NCBI GenBank assembly: GCA_048772705.1
Contig: JBLWGC010000061.1
Span: forward strand, 1-64,000
DNA from: Leidyana gryllorum EB-2025a
Taxonomy: Eukaryota; Apicomplexa
Direction of reading: 5' to 3'
Length of the DNA stretch: 64,000 nt
Each line of letters starts with the position of its first letter. Position 1 is the first letter of the stretch. A program made the translations under genes and the position numbers. The notes beneath the pieces were generated by a model, which did not search any database, was not told the origin of the DNA, and saw nothing but the letters and a program-made list of their open reading frames with translations. Of the stretch, positions 1 through 7,285 are shown piece by piece.

Positions 1-68
1 AGTGAGGCTGGTGGGTACCAAAGCCACTTTAGATGTCAGGCTATCGAGTTTTGTGTCCTTGGTTGCCT

Positions 69-141
69 GACGCCCTAGCTCAGTCGGTAGAGCGCAAGAC
101 TCTTAATCTTGCGGTCGCGGGTTCGAGCCCCGCGGGCGGTG
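69..141 (+). tRNA. tRNA-Lys(CTT)
   Basis: Decodes AAG. Loop CTCTTAA on a CAAGA/TCTTG stem, T-loop TTCGAGC, acceptor GACGCCC/GGGCGGT with an A2 mismatch that other Lys copies lack. A T5 run at 148-152 is a good Pol III stop. D-arm TAGCTCAGTCGG matches an A box. Confidence 0.93.
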
Positions 142-197
142 TGGATCTTTTTCCCTGGAAGTAAGGAACTGTTGCCTACAAGCACATTCAGCAATAT

Positions 198-270
198 TTC
201 CACTGCCGGGACTTGAACCCGGGTCATGCGGGTGAGAGCCGCATATCCTAGCCACTTAGACTACAGTGGA
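198..270 (-). tRNA. tRNA-Glu(CTC)
   Basis: Acceptor TCCACTG/CAGTGGA, anticodon stem TGCGG/CCGCA with loop CTCTCAC, T-loop TTCAAGT. This is the Glu body used throughout the island, the most frequent gene together with Pro and Thr. Confidence 0.93.
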
Positions 271-387
271 CAACTCCCTCAGCTGCAGCTTTAGCCGAGA
301 GCCGTACCCTCTTGACAAGACGTGGTTGCAGAATCTTGCGGTAGAAAAAGGAGGATCTCTATACTAACCTCTGAACTATTGTAGCTG

Positions 388-460
388 GGTCTTGTAGCTC
401 AGTCGGCAGAGCGTGTGGCTGTTAACCACAAAGTCGCAGGTTCGAAACCTGCCAGGACCG
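388..460 (+). tRNA. tRNA-Asn(GTT)
   Basis: Acceptor GGTCTTG/CAGGACC, loop CTGTTAA on TGTGG/CCACA, T-arm GCAGG-TTCGAAA-CCTGC. No T4 run occurs in the next 100 bases, so the way transcription ends is unclear. Confidence 0.94.
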
Positions 461-577
461 GATTCGGAGGCACCCTAGACAATGACTGCGCTGCTCTCGC
501 AATGGCACTTGTGGTCTGCGACCCTTCAAAGATGTAAGGTTGGGTTTGGCTCCCGTCCCGTGCTGCCGTACGTACTT

Positions 578-650
578 TGAACGACCTGGGCATCGATCGT
601 AGTACCTCTCGCACACTAAGCGAGCGCTTCACCATTTGAGCTAGTCCCCC
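578..650 (-). pseudogene. Ala-body tRNA relic with AGT anticodon
   Basis: Matches the Ala family (TAGCTCAAATGG D-arm) but the loop is TTAGTGT, giving a Thr anticodon. Acceptor GGGGGAC no longer pairs well with GTCGTTC and the T-stem is broken, so it is probably dead. Confidence 0.6.
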
Positions 651-725
651 GCTGTGCAGTAGTGGTACTTCACATAGTATGACCACTCTCTCGAGTGTAC
701 CCAGCGGGTTGCACGACCGACAGGT

Positions 726-797
726 GGCTGTTTGGTCTAGTGGTATGATCCTTCGTTACCGTGGAAGGAGTCCTGGGCTCGATTCCCAGAACAGTCC
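726..797 (+). pseudogene. Pro-body tRNA with ACC anticodon
   Basis: GGCTGTT acceptor and T-loop of the Pro family, but the loop reads TTACCGT (ACC, a Gly anticodon) and the closing pair of the anticodon stem is G:G. The copy at 57299 has the same loop. Confidence 0.6.
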
Positions 798-878
798 TCT
801 TGGTTGTCGGTTGACCCGACGCTCCACCTCCTTTCAATATGAAACGGCTCTCATCTGAAGCCTCAACTCGGGAAATAG

Positions 879-951
879 TCCACTGTAGGCTGAGTGGCTA
901 GGATATGCGGCTGTCACCCGCACGATCCGGGTTCAAGTCCCGGCAGTGGAA
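879..951 (+). tRNA. Glu-body tRNA with GTC (Asp) anticodon
   Basis: Glu acceptor TCCACTG/CAGTGGA and T-arm are intact; the loop is CTGTCAC on the normal TGCGG/CCGCA stem, giving GTC. If charged with Glu it would misread Asp codons. Shared with 57452. Confidence 0.75.
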
Positions 952-1027
952 GTCATTGGACTGCTCGAGCAAAGTGCTCCAGTAATCCCCGTCAACAGTG
1001 ACTGATTCGTGATCTTCGGCTTGCATT

Positions 1028-1098
1028 GCCTTCTTAGCTTGGGGCAGAGCATTCGCTTAGTAAGCGAAAGGTCGCCGGTTCGATTGCGGCAGAAGGCT
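1028..1098 (+). tRNA. tRNA-Thr(AGT)
   Basis: Acceptor GCCTTCT/AGAAGGC, loop TTAGTAA on TTCGC/GCGAA. The D-loop is one base short and the T-stem has one changed base (GATTGCGG instead of GATTCCGG). Confidence 0.85.
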
Positions 1099-1410
1099 TT
1101 GCTCACGAGCTTAAGCTTTTCTGGCTGGTCTTTCAGTCTCGATAACGACCTGAGAGGGTTGCAAAATTTATCAGCTTCGAGTTTGGGTAAGACGAACCGT
1201 AGACTATTCGATGCAGGTAGTAGAGTCGGCTGCTCTGCCTGCGGGGTTACAGGCTGGCACACTCAGGCGCGACATTCGATTCCCGGTCTCGGAGCAGTTC
1301 CAGCCCTCACAACTGGTGCAACTCAGATTTTGTCTCAGCTGGTCTGGACTTCATTCGGGATTGTACGAGTGGGAGCCGCGTATAGTAGCCGACCTTGGAG
1401 AGACGTGGCA

Positions 1411-1467
1411 TTGAACCCAGGACTTCTTCCAGCCGAAGAAAGAATCATATAACTAGACCAAACAGCC
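1411..1467 (-). pseudogene. tRNA-Pro relic, 3' end missing
   Basis: The 5' two thirds of a Pro tRNA with a CGG anticodon; the acceptor 3' strand is replaced by unrelated sequence. A detached Asp T-arm lies just before it at about 1266-1290. Confidence 0.55.
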
Positions 1468-1489
1468 CCCTGTGGGTGCCTCAGGTACT

Positions 1490-1556
1490 GGCAGGTTCTA
1501 AACCTGCGACTTCGTGGCTGAGAGACTTACCTCTGATGGCTGAGCTACGATTATTG
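1490..1556 (-). pseudogene. Asn-like tRNA relic
   Basis: The GGCAGGTTC..AACCTGC T-arm resembles Asn, but the anticodon arm and acceptor are lost. Sister relics occur at 20263, 24751 and 38247, always between a Pro and a Thr gene. Confidence 0.45.
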
Positions 1557-1593
1557 GAGTTTGCGGCTTGCCGGTGCCCAGTCGATGCAGTCG

Positions 1594-1665
1594 AGCCTTC
1601 AGCCGGAATCGAACCGGCGACTTCTCGCTTACGAAGCGAACGCTCTGCCCCTAAACTAAGAAGGC
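1594..1665 (-). tRNA. tRNA-Thr(CGT)
   Basis: Thr body with loop TTCGTAA on TTCGC/GCGAG. Acceptor GCCTTCT/TGAAGGC has one mismatch beside the T-arm. Copy at 58171. Confidence 0.88.
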
Positions 1666-1741
1666 AATGGAAGCCGGAGATGACGAAACAATCGCTATTG
1701 ACGGAGATTAGTGGAGCACTTTGCTAGAGTAGTTCAATGAC

Positions 1742-1814
1742 TTCCACTGCCGGGACTTGAACCCGGATCGTGCGGGTGAAAGCCGCATATCCTAGCCACT
1801 TAGACTACAGTGGA
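1742..1814 (-). tRNA. tRNA-Glu(TTC)
   Basis: Glu body with loop CTTTCAC, so it reads GAA. All stems are intact; copy at 58319. Confidence 0.93.
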
Positions 1815-1983
1815 CGAGTGGTTGAGTTGGGGCTTCGGCCGAGAGCCGTACCTTCTTGGAAAACATGGTATGTCGGCGTGATCAAGTGAGTGGATCTCTC
1901 ATACAGATTCGGACTTAGTAACCAATTCCATTTGTATTGATCGTGGAATCTTGGGCCTTCCTCGGGTACGGGGCGAGCTTCCT

Positions 1984-2050
1984 TGCCGCCCCAACTCCGT
2001 CCGTAGAGCGCCAGACTTTTGAAGGGAGAACCGCGGCTTCCCGCCGCGCG
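1984..2050 (+). pseudogene. tRNA-Lys relic
   Basis: GCCGCCCCAACTCCGT resembles the 5' part of Lys, then the sequence runs through ACTTTTGAAG and loses the 3' anticodon strand and T-arm. The same relic form recurs at 31012, 42515 and 62123, and on the minus strand elsewhere. Confidence 0.5.
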
Positions 2051-2231
2051 AGCAGTCCTAGTCAAGCTTGCTGAACCGTATGTGAAGCCACAGGGCGCAC
2101 GATGTGCTGGATCTGCACCAGTTCCTCACTCGGGCAAGTTGGCAACTGTCGATTCCGTCATGTGGCGAGCAGTGGGCTCACATACGGCCACGATAAGTGC
2201 TTATTTTCACCGCCTTCCATGACTACCTACC

Positions 2232-2304
2232 GCCTCGGTAGCTGAGTTGGGAGAGCGCCAGACTGAAGATCTGGAAGTCCCGTGTTCGATCCACGACCGA
2301 GGCA
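2232..2304 (+). tRNA. tRNA-Phe(GAA)
   Basis: Acceptor GCCTCGG/CCGAGGC, loop CTGAAGA on CCAGA/TCTGG, T-loop TTCGATC. No downstream T4. One D-stem base differs from other copies (GCTGAG for GCTCAG). Confidence 0.93.
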
Positions 2305-2394
2305 GAGAGGTTGTGACATTTGGTGCCATTCCTCGCACCCATCAGATACCTGTTTCCAGAGACACACGCCGCTTTCACAGTCCGGAAGCCCCGT

Positions 2395-2467
2395 GCAGCC
2401 ATGGTCTAGTGCTTACGACGTCTGCTTAACACGCAGAAGTTCCCGAGTTCGATCGTCGGTGGCTGTA
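2395..2467 (+). tRNA. tRNA-Val(AAC)
   Basis: Acceptor GCAGCCA/TGGCTGT, loop TTAACAC on TCTGC/GCAGA, T-arm CCGAG-TTCGATC with one mismatch. Also at 58954. Confidence 0.9.
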
Positions 2468-2509
2468 GATCGCAACTTTCAGCGAGAATCTCAAGCGAAA
2501 CCAACTGTG

Positions 2510-2581
2510 CTCCGAGACCGGGAATCGAACCCGGGTCTTCCGCGTGACAGGCGGAAATACTAACCACTATACTACCTCGGA
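2510..2581 (-). tRNA. tRNA-Asp(GTC)
   Basis: Acceptor TCCGAGG/TCTCGGA, loop CTGTCAC on TCCGC/GCGGA, T-arm CCGGG-TTCGATT-CCCGG. Confidence 0.92.
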
Positions 2582-2611
2582 CGCTCCGATCACGCCGGCC
2601 TCCAACCCCAA

Positions 2612-2667
2612 AGTTGGCCGAGTTGTCTAAGGCGCTCTGCTCAGACCGCAGTCCGAAAGGGCGAGGA
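2612..2667 (+). pseudogene. tRNA-Leu relic, 3' third replaced
   Basis: GTTGGCCGAGTTGTCTAAGG through the long variable arm of a Leu(CAG) gene; the T-arm is lost and the sequence runs into the leader of the Tyr gene that follows. Confidence 0.5.
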
Positions 2668-2707
2668 TCTGGTGTTGAGCCTTTCGAACCCCGGAGCAGT
2701 TGGACGG

Positions 2708-2787
2708 CCGGGGGTAGCTCAGTTGGTAGAGCACCTGACTGTAGTGCTGGCATGAGATAGTCGGCGGTTCGATTCCGCCCCACCGGA
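2708..2787 (+). tRNA. tRNA-Tyr(GTA) with short intron, weak stem
   Basis: Starts CCGGGGG, giving the eukaryotic C1:G72 pair with CCACCGG. The anticodon loop is 14 bases (CTGTAG plus about 7 intron bases plus A). Here the anticodon stem is damaged (CCTGA against TGAGA), unlike the good copy at 47303. Confidence 0.7.
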
Positions 2788-2880
2788 AGTAGAGGGGTCA
2801 TCGGCAAACTACTACTCACACTGATGGACAGCGTTGATAGCAACTAGACTACTCCGGCGAGGCTTCCATCTATGTAGTTC

Positions 2881-2951
2881 GGATGGGCTGGGAATCGATC
2901 CCAGAACCTTTCGTATACTAAGCCACCGTTTCATCATCTGGGCTAGCCTCC
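2881..2951 (-). pseudogene. Ala-like tRNA relic
   Basis: GGAGGCTAGCCCAGATGATG with a TTAGTAT loop. The acceptor ends in CCCATCC and no longer pairs, and the anticodon stem is lost. Related relics at 17034 and 48415 sit beside Tyr in the same way. Confidence 0.5.
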
Positions 2952-3008
2952 TATGCCTACCTCATGGCATTGAGTGATACTTCACATAGTGATACGAGTC
3001 TCTCGACT

Positions 3009-3079
3009 GTACCGCCAGGCTTCGAAACTGGGACTTTGTGGTGAACAGCTACACGCTTTGCCGACTGAGCTACAAGACC
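3009..3079 (-). pseudogene. Asn-like tRNA relic (GTT)
   Basis: 5' half as in Asn, loop CTGTTCA with C37 instead of A37, mismatched T-stem and acceptor. A 5' fragment of a Pro tRNA follows at about 3103-3129. Confidence 0.5.
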
Positions 3080-3218
3080 CAGTTGCAATTTCTTTTAAGC
3101 GAGAAAAATCATACCTTCAGACCAAACAGCCTCCTGGTCGGCCTGCCCGGCTAGGGCACTCATAGGTGTCAAATGCTGGAGTACTCGGCGGTCGCGTTCG
3201 GCTGTCATTGGGTTGATT

Positions 3219-3292
3219 TGCTCCCCGGGGGGATCGAACCCTCGACCTTCGGCACATAAGGCCGATGCTCTAACCAGCTGAGCTAGGGGAGC
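3219..3292 (-). tRNA. tRNA-Ile(TAT), intronless, G37
   Basis: Acceptor GCTCCCC/GGGGAGC is perfect; stem TCGGC/GCCGA holds loop CTTATGT. The anticodon TAT is followed by G, where Ile tRNAs normally have A37. Four copies in the window share this loop (3219, 35237, 40264, 59778). Confidence 0.85.
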
Positions 3293-3382
3293 GATCACCG
3301 CCGTTCCACCGCGTAACTCACATTCAATTCTATCTCAGGCAACGGAAGCCGTTTGCACGCTGAAACTCAGAAGGGAAGTAAC

Positions 3383-3466
3383 GCACAGATGCCCGAGTGG
3401 TCTAAGGGGCCAGACTCAAGTTCTGGTAGGCGCAAGTCTGCATGGGTTCGAATCCCATTCTGTGCA
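3383..3466 (+). tRNA. tRNA-Leu(CAA)
   Basis: 84 bases, class II with a long variable arm. Acceptor GCACAGA/TCTGTGC, stem CCAGA/TCTGG with loop CTCAAGT, T-arm ATGGG-TTCGAAT-CCCAT. It has no intron, which many eukaryotic Leu(CAA) genes do. Confidence 0.93.
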
Positions 3467-3555
3467 ACGGCGATCATTACCAAAAATAAGCTGGAAAAGG
3501 CCACAGTAGATTCGAGTCTCCATCCGTATATCCGGTTGCATGCACCGAAGTATTC

Positions 3556-3604
3556 GGCTGTTGTTCTGGATCCTTCCTTGGGGTGGAAGGAGTCCTGGCA
3601 GCCC
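3556..3604 (+). pseudogene. tRNA-Pro relic (GGG)
   Basis: Lost most of the D-arm and the T-arm. The copy at 60115 keeps the T-arm, so the second deletion in this copy happened after the block duplicated. Confidence 0.6.
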
Positions 3605-3743
3605 TCTTGGTCGTCGGTTGACCCGACGCGACAAGTTGCCCTCAGAACCAACACAGCATTTCATTAGCCCACTTCGGTAGGGCAGTCAGGGCAACTAACA
3701 TCTGGAGAATTGCATTTCGGCTATTTCTTCCATGTTGCAGACT

Positions 3744-3853
3744 GAGCAGTGTAGCTCAGTGAAAAGTGTTGAGCTCATAATCCAAAGGTCGTGTCGGGAA
3801 TCGAATCCAGGTCGGGAGATTCAAAATCTCCACAGCTAACCACTGTGCCGTAG
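3744..3853. pseudogene. Fused iMet (+) and Gln (-) remnants
   Basis: 3744-3795 is an initiator Met lacking its T-arm; at 3787 it runs into the inverted 3' end of a Gln(TTG) relic whose 5' acceptor is replaced. The junction uses the shared GGTCG sequence. Confidence 0.55.
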
Positions 3854-3873
3854 GGGGGCAGGCTGAACAGGCG

Positions 3874-3916
3874 GCTGTCTGGTCTGGTGGTATGATTCTT
3901 CCTCGGGTGGAAGAAC
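3874..3916 (+). pseudogene. tRNA-Pro 5' fragment
   Basis: GGCTGTCTGGTCTGG through the anticodon arm, then cut 10 bases before the Asn gene. Confidence 0.55.
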
Positions 3917-3926
3917 ATTGTAATTG

Positions 3927-3999
3927 GGTCTTGTAGCTCAGTCGGCAGAGCGTGTGGCTGTTAACCACAAAGTCGCAGGTTCGAAACCTGCCAGGACCG
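3927..3999 (+). tRNA. tRNA-Asn(GTT)
   Basis: All arms identical to the gene at 388. First gene of the Asn-Pro-Ala-Thr-Ser block that recurs at 36310. Confidence 0.94.
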
Positions 4000-4187
4000 G
4001 GTGATGCGGCACCGTACTCTCTAGACGCCACTTGTGCTCTTGGAACCCCTTTCCAAGGTCGTAGACTTAGCCGAAATGCGATTCTCTAGATGTTAGTTGC
4101 CCTGACTGCCCTACCGAGGTGGGCTAACGAGGTGGCTGTGTTGGTTGTGAGGGCAACTTGTCCCGTCGGGTCAACCGACGACCAAGA

Positions 4188-4259
4188 GGGCTGTTCTGGG
4201 AATCGAACCCAGGACTCCTTCCACCCTAAGGAAGGATCATACCACTAGACCAAACAGCC
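4188..4259 (-). tRNA. tRNA-Pro(AGG)
   Basis: Acceptor GGCTGTT/AACAGCC, stem CTTCC/GGAAG with loop TTAGGGT, T-arm CTGGG-TTCGATT-CCCAG. Reference copy of the Pro family here. Confidence 0.94.
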
Positions 4260-4347
4260 GACTGATCGGTGGTGCAAATTGCTGGTAGAGTCGGGAGACT
4301 GGTCATAACATGTCAAGAACCACTAAATGCTATGGGGTGTGCACAGC

Positions 4348-4420
4348 CGGCGACTAGCTCAAATTATGTAGCACTCGCGTAGCAGGCGAGAGATGCTGGG
4401 ATCGATGCCCAGGTCGTCCA
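4348..4420 (+). tRNA. tRNA-Ala(AGC), weak
   Basis: Loop GTAGCAG keeps T33 and AGC; G3:T70 is kept. Position 1 is C opposite C and the D-loop is altered (AAATTATGTAG). Confidence 0.65.
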
Positions 4421-4514
4421 AACTTCCACTGGCTGCACCTCCGGTATCTGAAAACAGAGTCACGACCGAATGGAGTTGACGCCCGATCGCAACCATGTTT
4501 AGGCTGATGACTGA

Positions 4515-4586
4515 AGCCTCCTGTCGGAATCGAACCAGCGACCTTTCGCTTACAAAGCGAATGCTATGCCCCTAAGCTAAGGAGGC
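4515..4586 (-). tRNA. tRNA-Thr(TGT)
   Basis: Loop TTTGTAA; acceptor GCCTCCT/AGGAGGC carries a compensating pair change compared with the GCCTTCT/AGAAGGC Thr family, which supports function. Confidence 0.88.
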
Positions 4587-4650
4587 ATTCCCTGTCTCGA
4601 CCCATATGAGTTTTTGATGCTGGGAATTGCATTATTTCCACCACATCGCA

Positions 4651-4732
4651 CGACAACTGCTGGATTTAAACCAGCGCGGGCCAGGCCCAGTAGATTTCTA
4701 GTCTACCCCCTCAACCACTCGGGCAAGTTGCC
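4651..4732 (-). tRNA. tRNA-Ser(AGA)
   Basis: 82 bases, long variable arm GGGCCTGGCCC. Acceptor GGCAACT/AGTTGTC, loop CTAGAAA. The T-loop is TTTAAAT, so the invariant C56 is T and the B box is weakened; also in 27481 and 46005. Confidence 0.85.
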
Positions 4733-4799
4733 ACCTGTCGAACTCGGCATATTGCGGCCAATGGTTTCACATACGGTTCAGCAAGCTTGAGTTCTCGCG

Positions 4800-4863
4800 C
4801 TGCCCAAACCCGCGGTCTCCCCTCGAAAGTCTTGCGCTCTACCGACGGACTTGGGGCGGCAAC
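4800..4863 (-). pseudogene. tRNA-Lys relic
   Basis: Inverted form of the 1984 relic, ending in GGGGCGGCAA. Confidence 0.45.
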
Positions 4864-4960
4864 GAAGCTCGGACTTAGTAACAAATTCCATTCGTATTGA
4901 TCGTGGAATCTTGGGCCTTCCTCGGGCACAGAGCGAATCTATATCAGAGATCCACTCACT

Positions 4961-5034
4961 TGGTCACGCGCGGGCTCCAGTCGCGGACTCGGAAGTTATC
5001 AGGCTCACGCTCTAACCGACTGGAATATGTGACC
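4961..5034 (-). pseudogene. Ile-like tRNA relic (GAT)
   Basis: Length and D-arm match Ile(AAT), but the loop gives GAT, the 3' anticodon strand is mutated and the T-loop TTCGAAC is lost. Copies at 22160 and 46315 share these defects. Confidence 0.55.
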
Positions 5035-5277
5035 GCTTCAGAGTTGAGGTGAACAGTCACTAGCCGAAGGAGCGAGTGATGTGCACAGCAAAACCCCATG
5101 ACTGGGATTGAAGCGGCCGCTCAGACCGTCGTCCACCCCGCCAAACAGTCATTCCAGAGCCAAATACTGACATCGAGAAGGGGGTGTACCCACACCACTG
5201 ACAGTTCGCACGCGAATCCCGACGGAAGGTGCGCTGGTCCGGATGGCTGTACCGACTCTTTTGGGATGGGTTGAACC
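5035..5277. repeat. Conserved 240-base spacer, three copies
   Basis: Nearly the same sequence at 5035-5277, 22234-22476 and 46389-46632, between an Ile relic and a Gln gene. I see no tRNA, T-run or open frame that would explain the conservation; recent duplication suffices. Confidence 0.8.
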
Positions 5278-5349
5278 GGTTGCGTGATGTAGTGGTTAGC
5301 ACTGGAGACTTTGAATTTCCCGACCTGGGTTCGATTCCCGGCGCGACCT
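5278..5349 (+). tRNA. tRNA-Gln(TTG)
   Basis: Acceptor GGTTGCG/CGCGACC, loop CTTTGAA on GGAGA/TTTCC (one G:T), T-arm CTGGG-TTCGATT-CCCGG. Confidence 0.9.
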
Positions 5350-5413
5350 TGGCACTGGTCCTCCGTACTCCCTGAAACTTCGCCACTCCTCTGGGGCTGC
5401 GGGGACCATCCGT

Positions 5414-5440
5414 GCAGCTATGGTCTAGTGGTCACGACGT
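5414..5440 (+). pseudogene. tRNA-Val 5' fragment
   Basis: GCAGCTATGGTCTAGTGG and D-arm only, broken before the anticodon arm. Confidence 0.5.
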
Positions 5441-5504
5441 ACACGGCCGTTTTGCTTCAAGTGAGGAGACAGGACCGAGTTGAGTGAGTATGAGGGGCAG
5501 TTCT

Positions 5505-5576
5505 GGGTACGTAGCTCAGTGGTAGAGCAGCTGACTGCAGATCAGCAAGTCCGTGGTTCAACTCCGCGCGTGCCCT
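5505..5576 (+). tRNA. tRNA-Cys(GCA)
   Basis: Acceptor GGGTACG/CGTGCCC, loop CTGCAGA on GCTGA/TCAGC, T-loop TTCAACT. Followed by a Phe gene on the other strand, as at 51362. Confidence 0.93.
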
Positions 5577-5714
5577 GAAGATGGAATGAAACGTTCGAAG
5601 GTGTTGGGCTCAGCCATACCGTCATGTGATCGAGACAGGGCCTGCCTGGTTAGCTGAGGGGCAGAACCCTCGCACGGGCGCGAGGGATTTTGACACCAGA
5701 TGCCACAACCTCTC

Positions 5715-5787
5715 TGCCTCGGCTGTGGATCGAGCACGGGACTTCCAGATCTTCAGTCTGGCGCTCTCCCAACTGAGCTACCGAGGC
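5715..5787 (-). tRNA. tRNA-Phe(GAA)
   Basis: All stems pair; T-arm reads CGTGC-TCGATCC, one base from the usual TTCGATC, so the B box is slightly weakened. The 51571 copy matches. Confidence 0.88.
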
Positions 5788-5875
5788 GCTAGAAAGCCTT
5801 GAAACGCGGTGAAGATAGGCACTCACCGCAGCCCTCTGTGGAGTCACTGCCCGCGGGATGTCCAATTCAACAGTT

Positions 5876-5935
5876 GGCAACTTGCCCGAGTGATTAAGGG
5901 TCTGGCTCGCGGTGATTCGAATCCAGCAGTTGTCG
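5876..5935 (+). pseudogene. tRNA-Ser relic without anticodon arm
   Basis: GGCAACTTGCCCGAGTG joins almost directly to a Ser T-arm and acceptor; the anticodon and variable arms are deleted. Confidence 0.6.
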
Positions 5936-6011
5936 TGTAATGTGATCGGGCGTCAACTCCATTCGGTCGTGACTCTGTTTTCAGATACCGGAGGAGCAGC
6001 CGTTAGAAGCT

Positions 6012-6084
6012 TGGACGACCTGGGCATTGATCCAAGTATTTCTCGCATGTCAAGCGAGTGTTATATCATTTGAGCTAGTCGCCC
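6012..6084 (-). pseudogene. Ala-body tRNA with GAC (Val) anticodon
   Basis: CTCGC/GCGAG stem holds TTGACAT. Acceptor is sound, with G3:T70, but the D-loop (ATGATATAAC) is disturbed. Confidence 0.55.
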
Positions 6085-6172
6085 GCTGTGCAGACCCCAT
6101 AGCATTTAGTGGTTCTTGACATGTTATGACCAGTCTCCCGACTCTACCAGCAATTTGCACCACCGATCAGTC

Positions 6173-6244
6173 GGCTGTTTGGTCTAGTGGTATGATCCTT
6201 CCTTAGGGTGGAAGGAGTCCTGGGTTCGATTCCCAGAACAGCCC
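6173..6244 (+). tRNA. tRNA-Pro(AGG)
   Basis: Complete; TTTT follows directly at 6245-6248. Confidence 0.94.
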
Positions 6245-6413
6245 TTTTGCTAGGCTCTGACGAGGGTCTAGGAGAGTTGAACCCCTGTCTCAAATAAGAT
6301 AAGGAGTCTTTCGAACTCCGCCTACCACGTCCACTTGACAACTGCTTAATCGAAATAGCGGGGCCAGGCGATATCACGACTCAGGCGTCGCAGACAGTGA
6401 GGCTGTGGATTGT

Positions 6414-6486
6414 GCGGTGGTGGCGCAATGCATAGCGTGTTGCGCTCCGGAGGCAAAGGTTGTGGGTTCGAGTCCCGCCCACCGTT
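6414..6486 (+). tRNA. tRNA-Arg(CCG)
   Basis: Acceptor GCGGTGG/CCACCGT (G1:T72), D-arm TGGCGCAATG, loop CTCCGGA closed by a G:G at the stem end, T-arm GTGGG-TTCGAGT-CCCGC. Only CCG gene seen; some chance that it is a decayed Arg(CCT) paralog of 44555. Confidence 0.75.
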
Positions 6487-6676
6487 CTCGTGGTCTCGCT
6501 CTACAGCGGAATCGACAAGAGTGGCTGACATTCGGAGCCATGCAGACTTGCGGCATCAAAATTCGAGTTTGGACCTCGGACCACCCGGCGATCTGTGCCG
6601 CAGTGTTGAGCTTGAGAGCTCGAAGTGCCACTGTTGAGGAACCGAGGCGGGGAAAGTTCACTTGGGTTTGGCGGGT

Positions 6677-6748
6677 GGGCGGCTATTTCAAGTGGTAGAG
6701 AGGTGACTTTGCACGCCAAACGTGTGGGGGTCGATAGCCAGATCGGGG
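6677..6748 (+). pseudogene. Ala-like tRNA relic (TGC)
   Basis: GGGCGGC start and a TTTGCAC loop, but the anticodon stem and T-loop are lost. Related to the fragment at 49984. Confidence 0.5.
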
Positions 6749-6782
6749 AGTATTTCTATAAGTGTGTCCTCCTGCTGACGCT

Positions 6783-6854
6783 TAGCAGTGCGTCGTTTCG
6801 ATCGACGGACCTTCCCGTCATGAGCCCAACACTCTCCCACTGAGCCACGCTCCT
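6783..6854 (-). pseudogene. Initiator tRNA-Met relic (CAT)
   Basis: The ATCGAAA T-loop is intact; the 3' anticodon strand (CGGGA) and two acceptor pairs are broken. Confidence 0.65.
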
Positions 6855-6943
6855 CAGTGTCCAACATGAAAGAGGGAGCCGAAACGCGTGCTGTGCCGAC
6901 TGCTTCCACAGTACTGGGGGCTGTACCGGGATGGTGGGTTGTC

Positions 6944-7015
6944 GGCTGTTTGGTCTAGTGGTATGATTCTTCCTTTGGGTGGAAGAAGTCCTGGGTTCGA
7001 TTCCCAGATCAGCCC
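6944..7015 (+). tRNA. tRNA-Pro(TGG)
   Basis: Loop TTTGGGT. One acceptor mismatch (ATCAGCC). Together with 7286 it is one of the few TGG genes here. Confidence 0.85.
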
Positions 7016-7163
7016 GTCTGTCAGTTGTTGACTCAATACGCCACGTCTCTTCAAGGTTGTCTAAGATATGCTGCTCCGACAGCTAAGACAAGATTTGAGT
7101 TGTATATGCATGGAATCTTCGCCAGATTCATTCCAGTTGGCCCATCAACGATGTCTGCCAAAA

Positions 7164-7201
7164 GAGCCCAACACTCTCCCACTGAGCCACGCTGCTCAGT
7201 G
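7164..7201 (-). pseudogene. Initiator tRNA-Met 5' fragment
   Basis: AGCAGCGTGGCTCAGTGG up to the anticodon stem; sequence flanking it matches the flank of the 6783 relic. Confidence 0.5.
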
Positions 7202-7285
7202 TCCAACATGAAAGAGGGAGCCGAAAGGCGTGCTGTGCCGACTGCTTCCACAGTACTGGGGGCTGTACCGGGATGGTGGGTTGTC

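Larger units (their letters stand above)
1..4420. repeat. 4.4-kb block, direct copy at 56574-60994
   Basis: Near-identical to 56574-60994 in the same orientation and gene order. Only small differences are seen: a 4-base insertion in copy 2 near 58137, an 18-base loss near 58675, and a 15-base stretch of a Pro T-arm lost from copy 1 near 3600. Homology stops at the Ala gene ending at 4420/60994. Confidence 0.95.

Noticed and set aside
3219-3292. Organellar or bacterial origin for the GCTCCCC tRNA
   Set aside because: Its general look is somewhat bacterial, but four copies sit within nuclear blocks and the D and T arms fit eukaryotic Ile. Left as a question in the findings.
6245-6350. Possible Leu-like T-arm in GAGAGTTGAACCCCTG
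   Set aside because: Only a weak resemblance, no stems that pair; not called.
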